Shown here: piece after piece, positions 57,128 to 64,000 of the stretch
Layout: the number at the start of each line of letters is the position of its first letter
Numbering within the stretch: the first letter of the stretch is position 1
Assembly (NCBI RefSeq): GCF_007827795.1
Contig: NZ_VITI01000002.1
Span: 558,001 to 622,000, forward strand
Direction of reading: 5' to 3'
Source: Azospirillum brasilense
Lineage (GTDB): Bacteria > Pseudomonadota > Alphaproteobacteria > Azospirillales > Azospirillaceae
DNA length: 64,000 bases
Notes under the pieces: model-generated
What the model was told of the DNA's origin: nothing
Database searches by the model: none
What the model saw: only the letters and a program-made list of their open reading frames with translations
Translations under genes and position numbers: made by a program

Positions 57128-57379
57128 ATGGCTCACGCCATGTTCAAACGCTACAAGGTCCTGTTCACCCGCCCCTTGCCCGGCCTGCGTCCGGGCCGGC
57201 CCGAGCGCGACGCCATGGTGGAGCGGGTCAAGCGCTTCGCCAGCCAGAACGGCATGGCCGGCGACCTGCATGCGATATCACCGAACGCCGGCTTCGGTAT
57301 TCTGGAAATCCAGTGCACGGACAAGCTGGCCCGCCGCCTGAGCGATCTGTCGGAGGTCGAGTCCGTGCTGGAAGCGTAG
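57128..57379 (+). CDS. Small basic protein of unknown function
   Basis: An 83-residue protein starting MAHAMFKRYKVLFTRPLPGL. It has an Arg-rich segment and a compact C-terminal half (FGILEIQCTDKLARRLSDLS, EVESVLEA) that could form a small alpha/beta fold. GGGAG precedes the ATG. No family is recognised. Confidence 0.6.
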   Translation: MAHAMFKRYKVLFTRPLPGLRPGRPERDAMVERVKRFASQNGMAGDLHAISPNAGFGILEIQCTDKLARRLSDLSEVESVLEA

Positions 57380-57478
57380 ACGCCAACCCACCGGATTCTC
57401 ACGATTTGCAGCCGCCTGGAATTGGCGGAGCACTGTCCCGGGTGCATTCCGACCGACACCGGCGCACACAACGGTTTC

Positions 57479-57499
57479 TCCTGGGTTGCAGCCCCAGGA
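57479..57499 (+). terminator. Weak hairpin after the small basic protein gene
   Basis: tcctggg (57479-57485) and cccagga (57493-57499) form a 7-bp stem with a 7-base loop, about 100 bases past the stop at 57379. There is no T-run. Confidence 0.35.
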
Positions 57500-57540
57500 A
57501 ACCGCCAAATCAGCCAGCTAAGTATTTGATTTGAAAGGAA

Positions 57541-57634
57541 TGGCGGAGGGGATGGGATTCGAACCCACGATAGGGGTTTGAGCCCCTATAACGGTTTAGC
57601 AAACCGCCGCCTTCAGCCTCTCGGCCACCCCTCC
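57541..57634 (-). tRNA. tRNA-Ser (GCU)
   Basis: Leftward gene with an acceptor stem starting GGAGGGG, the anticodon loop TTGCTAA (anticodon GCT at plus 57598-57600), a long variable arm (TAGGGGCTCAAACCCCTA) typical of tRNA-Ser, and the T-loop GGGTTCGAATCCC. The 3' CCA is encoded (plus 57541-57543). It decodes AGC and AGU. Confidence 0.97.
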
Positions 57635-57673
57635 TACCGGGTCGGCGCTCTGTGGCGCCGCTGGCGTGGGTGC

Positions 57674-57702
57674 GTTCTAACGATCCGGATGGGGCCTGTC
57701 AA
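57674..57702 (-). promoter_or_regulatory. Near-consensus promoter for tRNA-Ser
   Basis: On the minus strand TTGACA (57702-57697), 17 bases, then TAGAAC (57679-57674). This is a good sigma-70 match about 40 bases upstream of the tRNA 5' end. Confidence 0.8.
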
Positions 57703-57832
57703 CGCTTAGTCGCCAAAAATTTGGAACAAGCCAGAAAAGAACGAAATCTATATAAAATTTTATGTACTTTTTAGAAAATCGCAGGTAGTTTACCACCAGA
57801 ACGCGATAGCAATCATTGGTCAGGGGGACGCC

Positions 57833-58066
57833 ATGAGCTTGTCACGCCGCTGCGCCGAAACGCTGATCGATCTGGTCGAGATCAAGCTGAGCTGCCTGGA
57901 GATCACCGACCGCGAGGACCTTCGTGAGAAGGAGCTGCTAATGCGTTGCGTTCAGGAGTTGAAGGCCGAGGTTCGCGGCGAGAACGGGGCCACGGCCGCG
58001 TTTGAGGCGCCCAAGCGGCGCGGCCGCCGGCCCAAGCATTTGCAGCTCCAGGATCTGCACGCCTGA
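57833..58066 (+). CDS. Small protein with basic AT-hook-like tail
   Basis: A 77-residue protein. An N-terminal amphipathic helical part (MSLSRRCAETLIDLVEIKLS, LREKELLMRCVQELKAEVRG) is followed by a basic tail, KRRGRRPKH, resembling an AT-hook (RGRP). It may bind AT-rich DNA. AGGGGG lies just before the ATG, and an AT-rich stretch of about 100 bases precedes it. It is convergent with the triple-PAS kinase gene. No named family is recognised. Confidence 0.65.
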   Translation: MSLSRRCAETLIDLVEIKLSCLEITDREDLREKELLMRCVQELKAEVRGENGATAAFEAPKRRGRRPKHLQLQDLHA

Positions 58067-58085
58067 CGCAATCTCTCGGCGTCCG

Positions 58086-60212
58086 TCAGACCGGCACCAC
58101 CGGCCCCGACACCGATCCAGGTTGAGGCGGCTGGGCCGTTGGCGCCGCGGCCTCCCGCGCGATGCGGCGCGGCAGACGCAGGGTGAAGCCCGTACCCTGC
58201 CCGGTCACGGACCGCACCGCCACCGTACCGCCCAGCACACCCGTCACCGTGCTGTGCACGATGTGCAGGCCAAGCCCCGAGCCCCCCTCGCCGCGCTTGG
58301 TCGTGAAGAAGGGTTCGAACACCTTTTGCAGATGATCCTCGGGGATGCCGGCCCCGTCGTCGGAAAAATCGATGACGACATGCTCGCCGCAGTCCGGATG
58401 GACCGCAATCCGGATGGTTCCCCGCTGCTCCTCGCCATAGGCGTGGATCAACGCGTTGATCACGAGGTTGGTCAGCACTTGGCTCAACGCGCCGGGAAAG
58501 CTGTCCATTTCCAGCCCCTCCGGACAGTCCACCTCGACCGTCACCCGCGTGCGTTTCAAGCGCGGCCGCAGAGAGAACAGCACCTCGTCGATGTAGATCC
58601 GCAGATCGAAGGACCGCCGCTCGCCGGAGGTCTGGTCAACCGCCACCTGCTTGAAGCTTTGCACCAGCGCCGCCGCCCGGTTCATATTCGACACCAGCAG
58701 GCGGGCGGCTTCGGTCACCGTGTCGAGATGCTCGGCCAGGATGGTTTTCTTCAGCGTGCCCGATTCGAAACGGACACGCAGGTCGCGGGCCTGTTCGGCG
58801 ATGTGGCTGGCGGCGGTGAGGCCGATACCGATGGGTGTGTTGATCTCGTGCGCGACTCCGGCGACCAGCTGCCCCAGCGAGGCCATCGCCTCCGCCTGGA
58901 TCAGACTCTCCTGGGCGGCGCGCAGGTCGGCCAAAGCGCGCTCCGCCGCGTCGCGGGCGGCAACCATGGCGGCCTCCGCCGCCTTGCGGTCGTTGATGTC
59001 GTAGAGCCAGGTCAGCAGCGCCGGCTCCCCGTCCATCTCGATCTCCCCCCAGCTCGACAGCACCCAAACGATCGTTCCGTCCGGCTTGCGGAAGCGCACC
59101 TCGGCGTCGCGGAACGGGCCTTCCCGTTCGAACCGGTCGATCAGGGCCTGGCGGTCCGCCGGATCGGCGTACAGCCGCTCGGCGGGCATCGGCAGCAGAT
59201 CGTCGCGCGACCGGCCCAGGATGATCTCCGACTGCGTGTTGCAGAACACCAGCAGGCCGTCGCGGCGCGTGATGTTCACGGCGATCGGGCTGGCCTCCAG
59301 GATGCGCAGCAGCCGCTCCTTGCCGGCGCGGACCTCCTCCTCCTGGCGGCGGCGCTCGGTGATGTCGGTCATGATGCCGACGTAGCGCACCGCCCGACCG
59401 GAGGCGTCGCGGATCGCCCGCCCCTGGGCCGCGATCCACATCCAGCCCCCATCCGCGCGGCGCAGCCGGTAATCATAAGCGTAGGCCGCCGTCTCGCCCC
59501 GCAGGTGGGCATCGATGGTGGTCAGCACCCGCCGCCGGTCGTCGGGATGCAGACGCAACTCCCAAAAGTCGGCGGGCATCTCCGGCGGCTCGGCGTAGCC
59601 CAGCATGCGCGGAAAGCTGTCGGACCACCAGCAGGTCCCCCGCTGGATGTCGGTGTCCCACACCGCCGCACCGGTGGCGTCCAAGGCCATTTCCAGGCGG
59701 TCCGCCAGATCGCGGCGAACCGCGTCGGCCTTCTTCTGCTCCGTCAGATCGTAGAACCAGCTGATGTGGCAGCGCCGCCCTTCGAAGTCGATGACGGTTG
59801 AACTCAGCGAACCCATGCAGGTTTCGCCGTCGCCACGGCGCAGCAGAACTTCCTGCCCATCAAAGATGCCTTCGGCGTAAAGGCGATCGATGGCCGCCCG
59901 GCGGTCCCGCGGGTCATGATAGAGCGGCCACATGCCGTCGCGCTGGAGCTGCTCGCCGCTGACTTTGAAACAGGTGGCGGCGCTGGGGCTGTGGTAGAGA
60001 TTGTCCCCGTCGCGCGTGTTGATGAGGACACCGATGGGAGCGGTATCCAGGATGGCGCGCAACCGCTCCTCCGTCGCGCCGGAGACGTTTGAGGGGGCCT
60101 CCGCCGGGGGGGGCGGTCCCATGCGCTGCGCCGCCAGCAAGCCGGCGAGAAATCCGGCCAGGAGACCGGCGAACAGCGCAAGCAGCGCCACCGTCAGCGA
60201 ATCTGCAATCAT
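58086..60212 (-). CDS. Multi-PAS sensor histidine kinase
   Basis: A 708-residue kinase. A short N-terminal hydrophobic helix (SLTVALLALFAGLLAGFLAG) is followed by three PAS domains (about residues 45-160, 170-290 and 300-425). The middle one has RADGGWMWIAAQGR and the third LFCN-type VFCNTQSEIILGRSRDD. The HisKA H-box is GVAHEINTPIGIG (H455), and HATPase carries VINALIHAYGEEQRG, DDGAGIPEDHLQKVFEPFF and GGSGLGLHIVHS. The start at 60212 has GGGAGG five bases upstream. No response regulator is adjacent, so its partner is unknown. Confidence 0.93.
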   Translation of the reverse strand: MIADSLTVALLALFAGLLAGFLAGLLAAQRMGPPPPAEAPSNVSGATEERLRAILDTAPIGVLINTRDGDNLYHSPSAATCFKVSGEQLQRDGMWPLYHDPRDRRAAIDRLYAEGIFDGQEVLLRRGDGETCMGSLSSTVIDFEGRRCHISWFYDLTEQKKADAVRRDLADRLEMALDATGAAVWDTDIQRGTCWWSDSFPRMLGYAEPPEMPADFWELRLHPDDRRRVLTTIDAHLRGETAAYAYDYRLRRADGGWMWIAAQGRAIRDASGRAVRYVGIMTDITERRRQEEEVRAGKERLLRILEASPIAVNITRRDGLLVFCNTQSEIILGRSRDDLLPMPAERLYADPADRQALIDRFEREGPFRDAEVRFRKPDGTIVWVLSSWGEIEMDGEPALLTWLYDINDRKAAEAAMVAARDAAERALADLRAAQESLIQAEAMASLGQLVAGVAHEINTPIGIGLTAASHIAEQARDLRVRFESGTLKKTILAEHLDTVTEAARLLVSNMNRAAALVQSFKQVAVDQTSGERRSFDLRIYIDEVLFSLRPRLKRTRVTVEVDCPEGLEMDSFPGALSQVLTNLVINALIHAYGEEQRGTIRIAVHPDCGEHVVIDFSDDGAGIPEDHLQKVFEPFFTTKRGEGGSGLGLHIVHSTVTGVLGGTVAVRSVTGQGTGFTLRLPRRIAREAAAPTAQPPQPGSVSGPVVPV

Positions 60213-60310
60213 TGGGCCTCCCGCCGGTCCCAATTGAAACCGACGGGAGAACAAAATCAACGGTTATGACGCCGCACCATCCCATGGCATGGCGTCACAA
60301 CCATTTCCGA

Positions 60311-61762
60311 TCAGCCCTTCAGCTTGGTCATCAGGATTTCGTTGACCAGGGCCGGGTTGGCCTTGCCCTGGGTCGCCTTCATGACCTGACCGACGAAGAA
60401 GCCGAACAGCTTGTCCTTGCCCGACCGGAACTCGGCTACCTTGTCGGCGTTGGCGGCCAGAACGGCGTCGATGGACGCCTCGATGGCCCCGGTGTCGGTG
60501 ACCTGGCGCAGGCCCTTCTTCTCGACGATGTCGGCCGGCTTCTCACCGGTCTCGAACATCGCCTCGAACACCTCCTTGGCGATTCGGCCGGAGATGGTGT
60601 TGTCGGCGATCAGGTCGATCAGGCCGCCGAGGTTCTCCGCCGAAACGGGGCTCTCCTCGATCTCCTTGCCGGCCTTGTTCAGATAGCCGAACAGCTCGCC
60701 GGTGACCCAGTTGGCAGCCAGCTTCGGGTCGCGGCCCTTGGCCACGGCCTCGAAGAAGTCGGCGCGGGCCTTCTCGGACACCAGCACGTCGGCGTCGTAG
60801 GGCGACAGTCTGTACTCGCCGATGAAGCGGGCCTTCTTGTCGTCCGGCAGTTCCGGCAGGGTGCGCTTGATCTCCTCCACCCATTCCGCGTCCAGCTCCA
60901 GCGGCAGCAGGTCCGGATCGGGGAAGTAGCGGTAGTCGTGCGCCTCCTCCTTGGAGCGCATGGAGCGGGTCACGAATTTCGTCGTGTCCCACAGCCGCGT
61001 CTCCTGGTCGATCTTGCCGCCGTCCTCGATGATCTCGATCTGGCGACGCGCCTCATACTCGATCGCCTGCATGACGAAGCGGATCGAGTTGACGTTCTTG
61101 ATCTCACAGCGCGTGCCGAAGGGCGCGCCCGGCTTGCGCACCGACACGTTGACGTCGCAGCGCATGGAGCCTTCCTCCATGTTGCCGTCGCAGGTGCCGA
61201 GGTAGCGCAGGATGGAGCGCAGCTTGCGCACATAGGCGCCGGCCTCCTCCGCGGTGCGCATGTCCGGCTCCGACACGATCTCCATCAGCGCCACGCCCGA
61301 CCGGTTCAGGTCGATGTAGGTCTTGGCGGGGTGCTGGTCGTGCAGCGACTTGCCGGCGTCCTGCTCCAGGTGCAGGCGCGTGACGCCGACCGTGCGGGAG
61401 GAGCCGTCCGGCAGGTCCAGAACGATCTCGCCCTTGCCGACGATGGGCTGCAGATACTGGCTGATCTGGTAGCCCTGCGGCAGGTCGGCGTAGAAGTAGT
61501 TCTTGCGGTCGAACACCGAGTGCAGGTTGATCTGCGCCTTCAGCCCCAGGCCGGTGCGCACCGCCTGCTCGATGCAACGCTCGTTGATGACGGGCAGCAT
61601 GCCGGGAAAGGCGGCGTCGACGAAGCTGACCTGGCTGTTCGGCTCCGCGCCGAAGGCGGTGGCGGCGCCGGAGAACAGCTTGGCGTTCGAGATGACCTGG
61701 GCGTGGACCTCCAGCCCGATCACGATTTCCCAATCGCCCGTTTCGCCCTGAATGTACGACAT
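60311..61762 (-). CDS. gatB: Asp/Glu-tRNA amidotransferase subunit B
   Basis: A 483-residue subunit of GatCAB. It starts [20 protein letters not shown] and has [19 protein letters not shown] [17 protein letters not shown], the tRNA-binding region and the activation motif [12 protein letters not shown]. The C-terminal YqeY-like tail domain is present ([20 protein letters not shown]). It activates Asp-tRNA-Asn or Glu-tRNA-Gln by phosphorylation and passes it the ammonia from GatA. It is third in the gatCAB operon. Confidence 0.97.
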   Translation of the reverse strand: MSYIQGETGDWEIVIGLEVHAQVISNAKLFSGAATAFGAEPNSQVSFVDAAFPGMLPVINERCIEQAVRTGLGLKAQINLHSVFDRKNYFYADLPQGYQISQYLQPIVGKGEIVLDLPDGSSRTVGVTRLHLEQDAGKSLHDQHPAKTYIDLNRSGVALMEIVSEPDMRTAEEAGAYVRKLRSILRYLGTCDGNMEEGSMRCDVNVSVRKPGAPFGTRCEIKNVNSIRFVMQAIEYEARRQIEIIEDGGKIDQETRLWDTTKFVTRSMRSKEEAHDYRYFPDPDLLPLELDAEWVEEIKRTLPELPDDKKARFIGEYRLSPYDADVLVSEKARADFFEAVAKGRDPKLAANWVTGELFGYLNKAGKEIEESPVSAENLGGLIDLIADNTISGRIAKEVFEAMFETGEKPADIVEKKGLRQVTDTGAIEASIDAVLAANADKVAEFRSGKDKLFGFFVGQVMKATQGKANPALVNEILMTKLKG

Positions 61763-61783
61763 CGGTCTCTTCTCTCGTCCGGC

Positions 61784-63268
61784 TCAGGCCATGAACGGCG
61801 GGGTGGCGGTGACGGCGGCGGCCTTTTCGATGACCTGACCGACGCGCAGGACGGTCTCCTCATCGAAGGGCCGGCCCAGGAGCTGGAGCCCCAGCGGCAG
61901 CCCGTCCGACCCGACGCCCGCCGGAACCGACATGCCCGGCAGGCCGGCCAGCGAGGCCGGGACCGTGAACACGTCGTTCAGGTACATCTGGATCGGATCG
62001 TCCATCTTCTCGCCGATGGCGAAGGCGGTGCTCGGCGCGGTCGGCGTCAGGATGACGTCGCACTGCTTGAACGCCTCGTCGAAGTCCCACTTGATGCGCG
62101 TGCGCACCTGACGGGCCTTGTTGTAGTAGGCGTCGTAATAGCCAGCCGACAGCACGTAGGTGCCGATCAGGATGCGGCGGCGGACCTCCTTGCCGAAGCC
62201 GGCGCCGCGGGTGTTCTCGTACATGTCCTTCAGGCTGGCGCCCTCGACCCGCAGGCCGTAGCGCAGCCCGTCGTAGCGCGCGAGGTTCGACGACGCCTCG
62301 GCCGGAGCGACGATGTAGTAGGTGGCCAGCGCGTACTTGGTGTGCGGCAGGCTGATCTCCACCGGCTCGGCGCCGGCCTCCTTCAGCCAGGCGATGCCCT
62401 GGTCCCAGATCGCGGCGATCTCGGCGGGCATGCCCTCCACCCGGTATTCCTTGGGAATGCCGACCTTCAGGCCGCGGATGTCGCCGGTCAGGGCGGTGCG
62501 GAAGTCCGGCACCGCCATGTCGACCGAGGTCGAGTCCTTGGGGTCGAAGCCGCACATCGAGCGCAGCATGATCGCCGCGTCCTCGACTGTGCGGGTCATC
62601 GGACCGGCCTGATCCAGCGAGGATGCGAAGGCGACCACGCCCCAGCGCGAGCAGCGCCCGTAGGTCGGCTTGATGCCGACGATGCCGGTGAAGGCGGCGG
62701 GCTGGCGGATCGAGCCGCCGGTGTCGGTGCCGGTGGCGCCCAGCGCGGCGCGCGCGGCGACCGCCGCGGCGGAACCGCCCGACGAGCCGCCGGGAACGAG
62801 CTGGCGCGACCAGTTGCCGACCTCGCCCGGGCTCCACGGGCTGATCACGTTGCCGTGGTGGGAGGTGATGTTGGCCGAGCCCATGGCGAACTCGTCCAGG
62901 TTCACCTTGCCCAGCATGACGGCGCCGTCGCGCCACAGGTTGCTGGTGACGGTGGACTCATACTCCGGCTTGAAGCCGTCGAGGATGTGGCTGGCCGCGG
63001 TGGTCGGCACGCCCTTGGTGCAGAACAGGTCCTTCACCGCGATGGGCAGACCCTCCATCGGCCCCGCTTCGCCCTTGGCGCGGCGGGCGTCGGAGGCCTT
63101 GGCCATCGTCAGCGCCTGTTCCGGCGTCTCGGTGATGAAGGCGTTCAGGGGGCGGATCGTCTCCACCGCCTTGACGTGGGCCTCGGTCAGCTCAACCGCG
63201 GTGAATTCCTTCTTGGCGAGGCCGTCGAGGGCCGCCGCCATGGTCAGATGCGTAAGACCGGTCATCAC
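61784..63268 (-). CDS. gatA: Asp/Glu-tRNA amidotransferase subunit A
   Basis: A 494-residue amidase-signature protein. The catalytic Lys is in [15 protein letters not shown], and the Ser-cisSer pair is in [19 protein letters not shown] and [16 protein letters not shown]. It releases ammonia from glutamine for GatB. Its start overlaps the gatC stop (ATGA), and it is followed 21 bases later by gatB. Confidence 0.98.
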   Translation of the reverse strand: MMTGLTHLTMAAALDGLAKKEFTAVELTEAHVKAVETIRPLNAFITETPEQALTMAKASDARRAKGEAGPMEGLPIAVKDLFCTKGVPTTAASHILDGFKPEYESTVTSNLWRDGAVMLGKVNLDEFAMGSANITSHHGNVISPWSPGEVGNWSRQLVPGGSSGGSAAAVAARAALGATGTDTGGSIRQPAAFTGIVGIKPTYGRCSRWGVVAFASSLDQAGPMTRTVEDAAIMLRSMCGFDPKDSTSVDMAVPDFRTALTGDIRGLKVGIPKEYRVEGMPAEIAAIWDQGIAWLKEAGAEPVEISLPHTKYALATYYIVAPAEASSNLARYDGLRYGLRVEGASLKDMYENTRGAGFGKEVRRRILIGTYVLSAGYYDAYYNKARQVRTRIKWDFDEAFKQCDVILTPTAPSTAFAIGEKMDDPIQMYLNDVFTVPASLAGLPGMSVPAGVGSDGLPLGLQLLGRPFDEETVLRVGQVIEKAAAVTATPPFMA

Positions 63269-63552
63269 TCGACCACCTTCGGAACGACGTAGAAGCCTTC
63301 GGCCGTCTCCGGGCCGTTGGAGAGGACGGCGTCGCGGTAACCGCCGTCGGTCACCTCGTCCTTGCGGCGGCGCAGCGTCTGCGCGGCCACGCTGGTCATC
63401 GGCGGCACGTCCTGCGTGTCGACCTCGCCCAATTGTTCGACGAAGGTCAGGATTTGGCTCAGCTCACCCGCCAGGTGATCCAGTTCATCGTCCGGCACCT
63501 TGATGCGGGCCAGATGCGCGATCTTGGCCACGGTGGCCTTGTCGAGCGACAT
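63265..63552 (-). CDS. gatC: Asp/Glu-tRNA amidotransferase subunit C
   Basis: A 95-residue helical subunit that holds GatA and GatB together. It starts [20 protein letters not shown] and has [20 protein letters not shown], ending in the typical YVVPKVVE. The ATG at 63552 fits the family length. It is first in the gatCAB operon and overlaps gatA by four bases. Confidence 0.95.
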   Translation of the reverse strand: MSLDKATVAKIAHLARIKVPDDELDHLAGELSQILTFVEQLGEVDTQDVPPMTSVAAQTLRRRKDEVTDGGYRDAVLSNGPETAEGFYVVPKVVE

Positions 63553-63819
63553 GCCTTCCACTCTCTTCCGAAACGTCTGGAAAAACGGCTTGGAAGCTAT
63601 CACCCGAATTCTATTACCGCAATGATTCAGGGATATCCCTTCCATCGGCGGCCCAGCCCTGGACAAGCGGCGGGAAGGCGCCGCGAGGAGGAAGCGCGGC
63701 AAAAGGTTTCCGGAACCGACGCCGCATGGCGCGGGGGCGGGTTCCCTGTTAGATTGTCCAACATACGATTCGAATTCGCGCCGAAGCCATCTCATCGCAC
63801 CCAACCCGACAGGCTCCCA
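63553..63819. other. Divergent intergenic region gatC / chemoreceptor-like gene
   Basis: These 267 bases lie between divergent genes and should carry both promoters. An AT-richer patch (about 63595-63640) is the likely gatC promoter zone. I can define no boxes and see no small gene. Confidence 0.35.
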
Positions 63820-64000
63820 ATGATGGCATCACTGACGCTGGCGAAACGCCTTTTCCTTGGCTTCGGCATCGGCGTGGCGGGTTTCGCCGCCGTCGCCCTG
63901 TTCAACAACATCGCCATGACGCGGCTGAGCGACCTTCAGCAGGAGGGGATGCGGCGGGTCGCCGACGCCACGACGCTGACCGAACTCGCCGGCTACGACG
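63820..64000 (+). CDS. Start of a membrane-anchored chemoreceptor or sensor, partial
   Basis: Only the first 60 codons lie in the window. They read MMASLTLAKRLFLGFGIGVA, a transmembrane helix continuing GFAAVALFNNIAM, and a helical start of a periplasmic domain (TRLSDLQQEGMRRVADATTL). This layout (short cytoplasmic start, one helix, helical periplasmic part) suits a methyl-accepting chemotaxis protein, but a sensor kinase or other receptor is also possible. The frame is open at the right edge. Confidence 0.55.
   Translation, partial: MMASLTLAKRLFLGFGIGVAGFAAVALFNNIAMTRLSDLQQEGMRRVADATTLTELAGYD

Noticed and set aside
57541..57634. The tRNA-Ser gene as an integration site
   Set aside because: The flanks carry no integrase gene and I saw no repeat of the tRNA 3' end nearby.
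60089..63292. A rightward frame of more than 1,000 codons over gatCAB and the PAS kinase
   Set aside because: Same shadow pattern; gatB, gatA and the kinase fully explain the region.

Overview
The window is a stretch of high-GC alphaproteobacterial chromosome, most likely from Azospirillum or a close relative in the Rhodospirillales. The reasons are the strong G/C bias at third codon positions, the conserved alphaproteobacterial gene neighbourhoods (aspS-rnd-ppx-ppk-hdaA-perM-purM-purN; pepA-holC; lptG-surA-pdxA; yicC-gmk and rsmA; gatCAB), an EipB/DUF1849 envelope protein, a DUF2336 protein, an ExoD protein, a PmtA-like methyltransferase and an aa3-oxidase subunit IV. The genus is inferred from gene content and style; no database was searched. 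I see no rRNA operon, insertion sequence, prophage or CRISPR array. There is one tRNA gene, tRNA-Ser(GCU).

Layout. 1-3225: the front part of a phytochrome-like sensor kinase runs off the left edge, preceded in its transcription direction by a diguanylate cyclase and a 2-hydroxyacid dehydrogenase. 3319-9426: EipB-like protein, a small unknown protein, a strong bidirectional terminator, aspS, rnd and a degenerate EAL-like protein. 9454-15609: a polyphosphate locus in which ppk-ppx diverges from sixA and a CYTH-CHAD protein. 15799-23667: an unusual SDR, hdaA, a PerM-type permease, a CDP-alcohol phosphatidyltransferase, a DUF2066 protein, purM-purN, a tiny cytochrome oxidase subunit IV gene and ndk. 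23883-30648: ABC-F ATPase, ExoD, phospholipid methyltransferase, SDR, yicC-gmk and rsmA.

30701-33770: a leftward group of envelope-type genes (secreted protein, hydrolase, lytic transglycosylase, membrane protein). 33879-36459: an MHYT-PAS hybrid kinase and a 40-residue membrane protein. 36463-42416: pdxA, surA and lptG leftward, pepA and holC rightward. The usual neighbours lptF and lptD are not here. 42580-45886: a REC-kinase with a coupled leader ORF, an MFS pseudogene, a DUF2336 protein and a His-rich lipoprotein. 45987-50505: uvrB, ilvE divergent from a MarR regulator, a small unknown gene and a cold-shock gene. 50829-57379: a hybrid kinase, an OmpR/EnvZ-type pair, an HNH nuclease, an FAD oxidoreductase and two small proteins. 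57541-64000: tRNA-Ser, a small basic-tailed protein, a triple-PAS kinase, gatCAB and the start of a chemoreceptor-like gene.

Housekeeping functions (translation, purine synthesis, polyphosphate, DNA replication and repair, LPS and outer-membrane biogenesis) are mixed with many signalling proteins: six histidine kinases, one OmpR-type regulator, one GGDEF and one EAL-like protein. Three related GC-rich palindromic intergenic elements (about 4662, 15623 and 29668) look like a dispersed repeat family.
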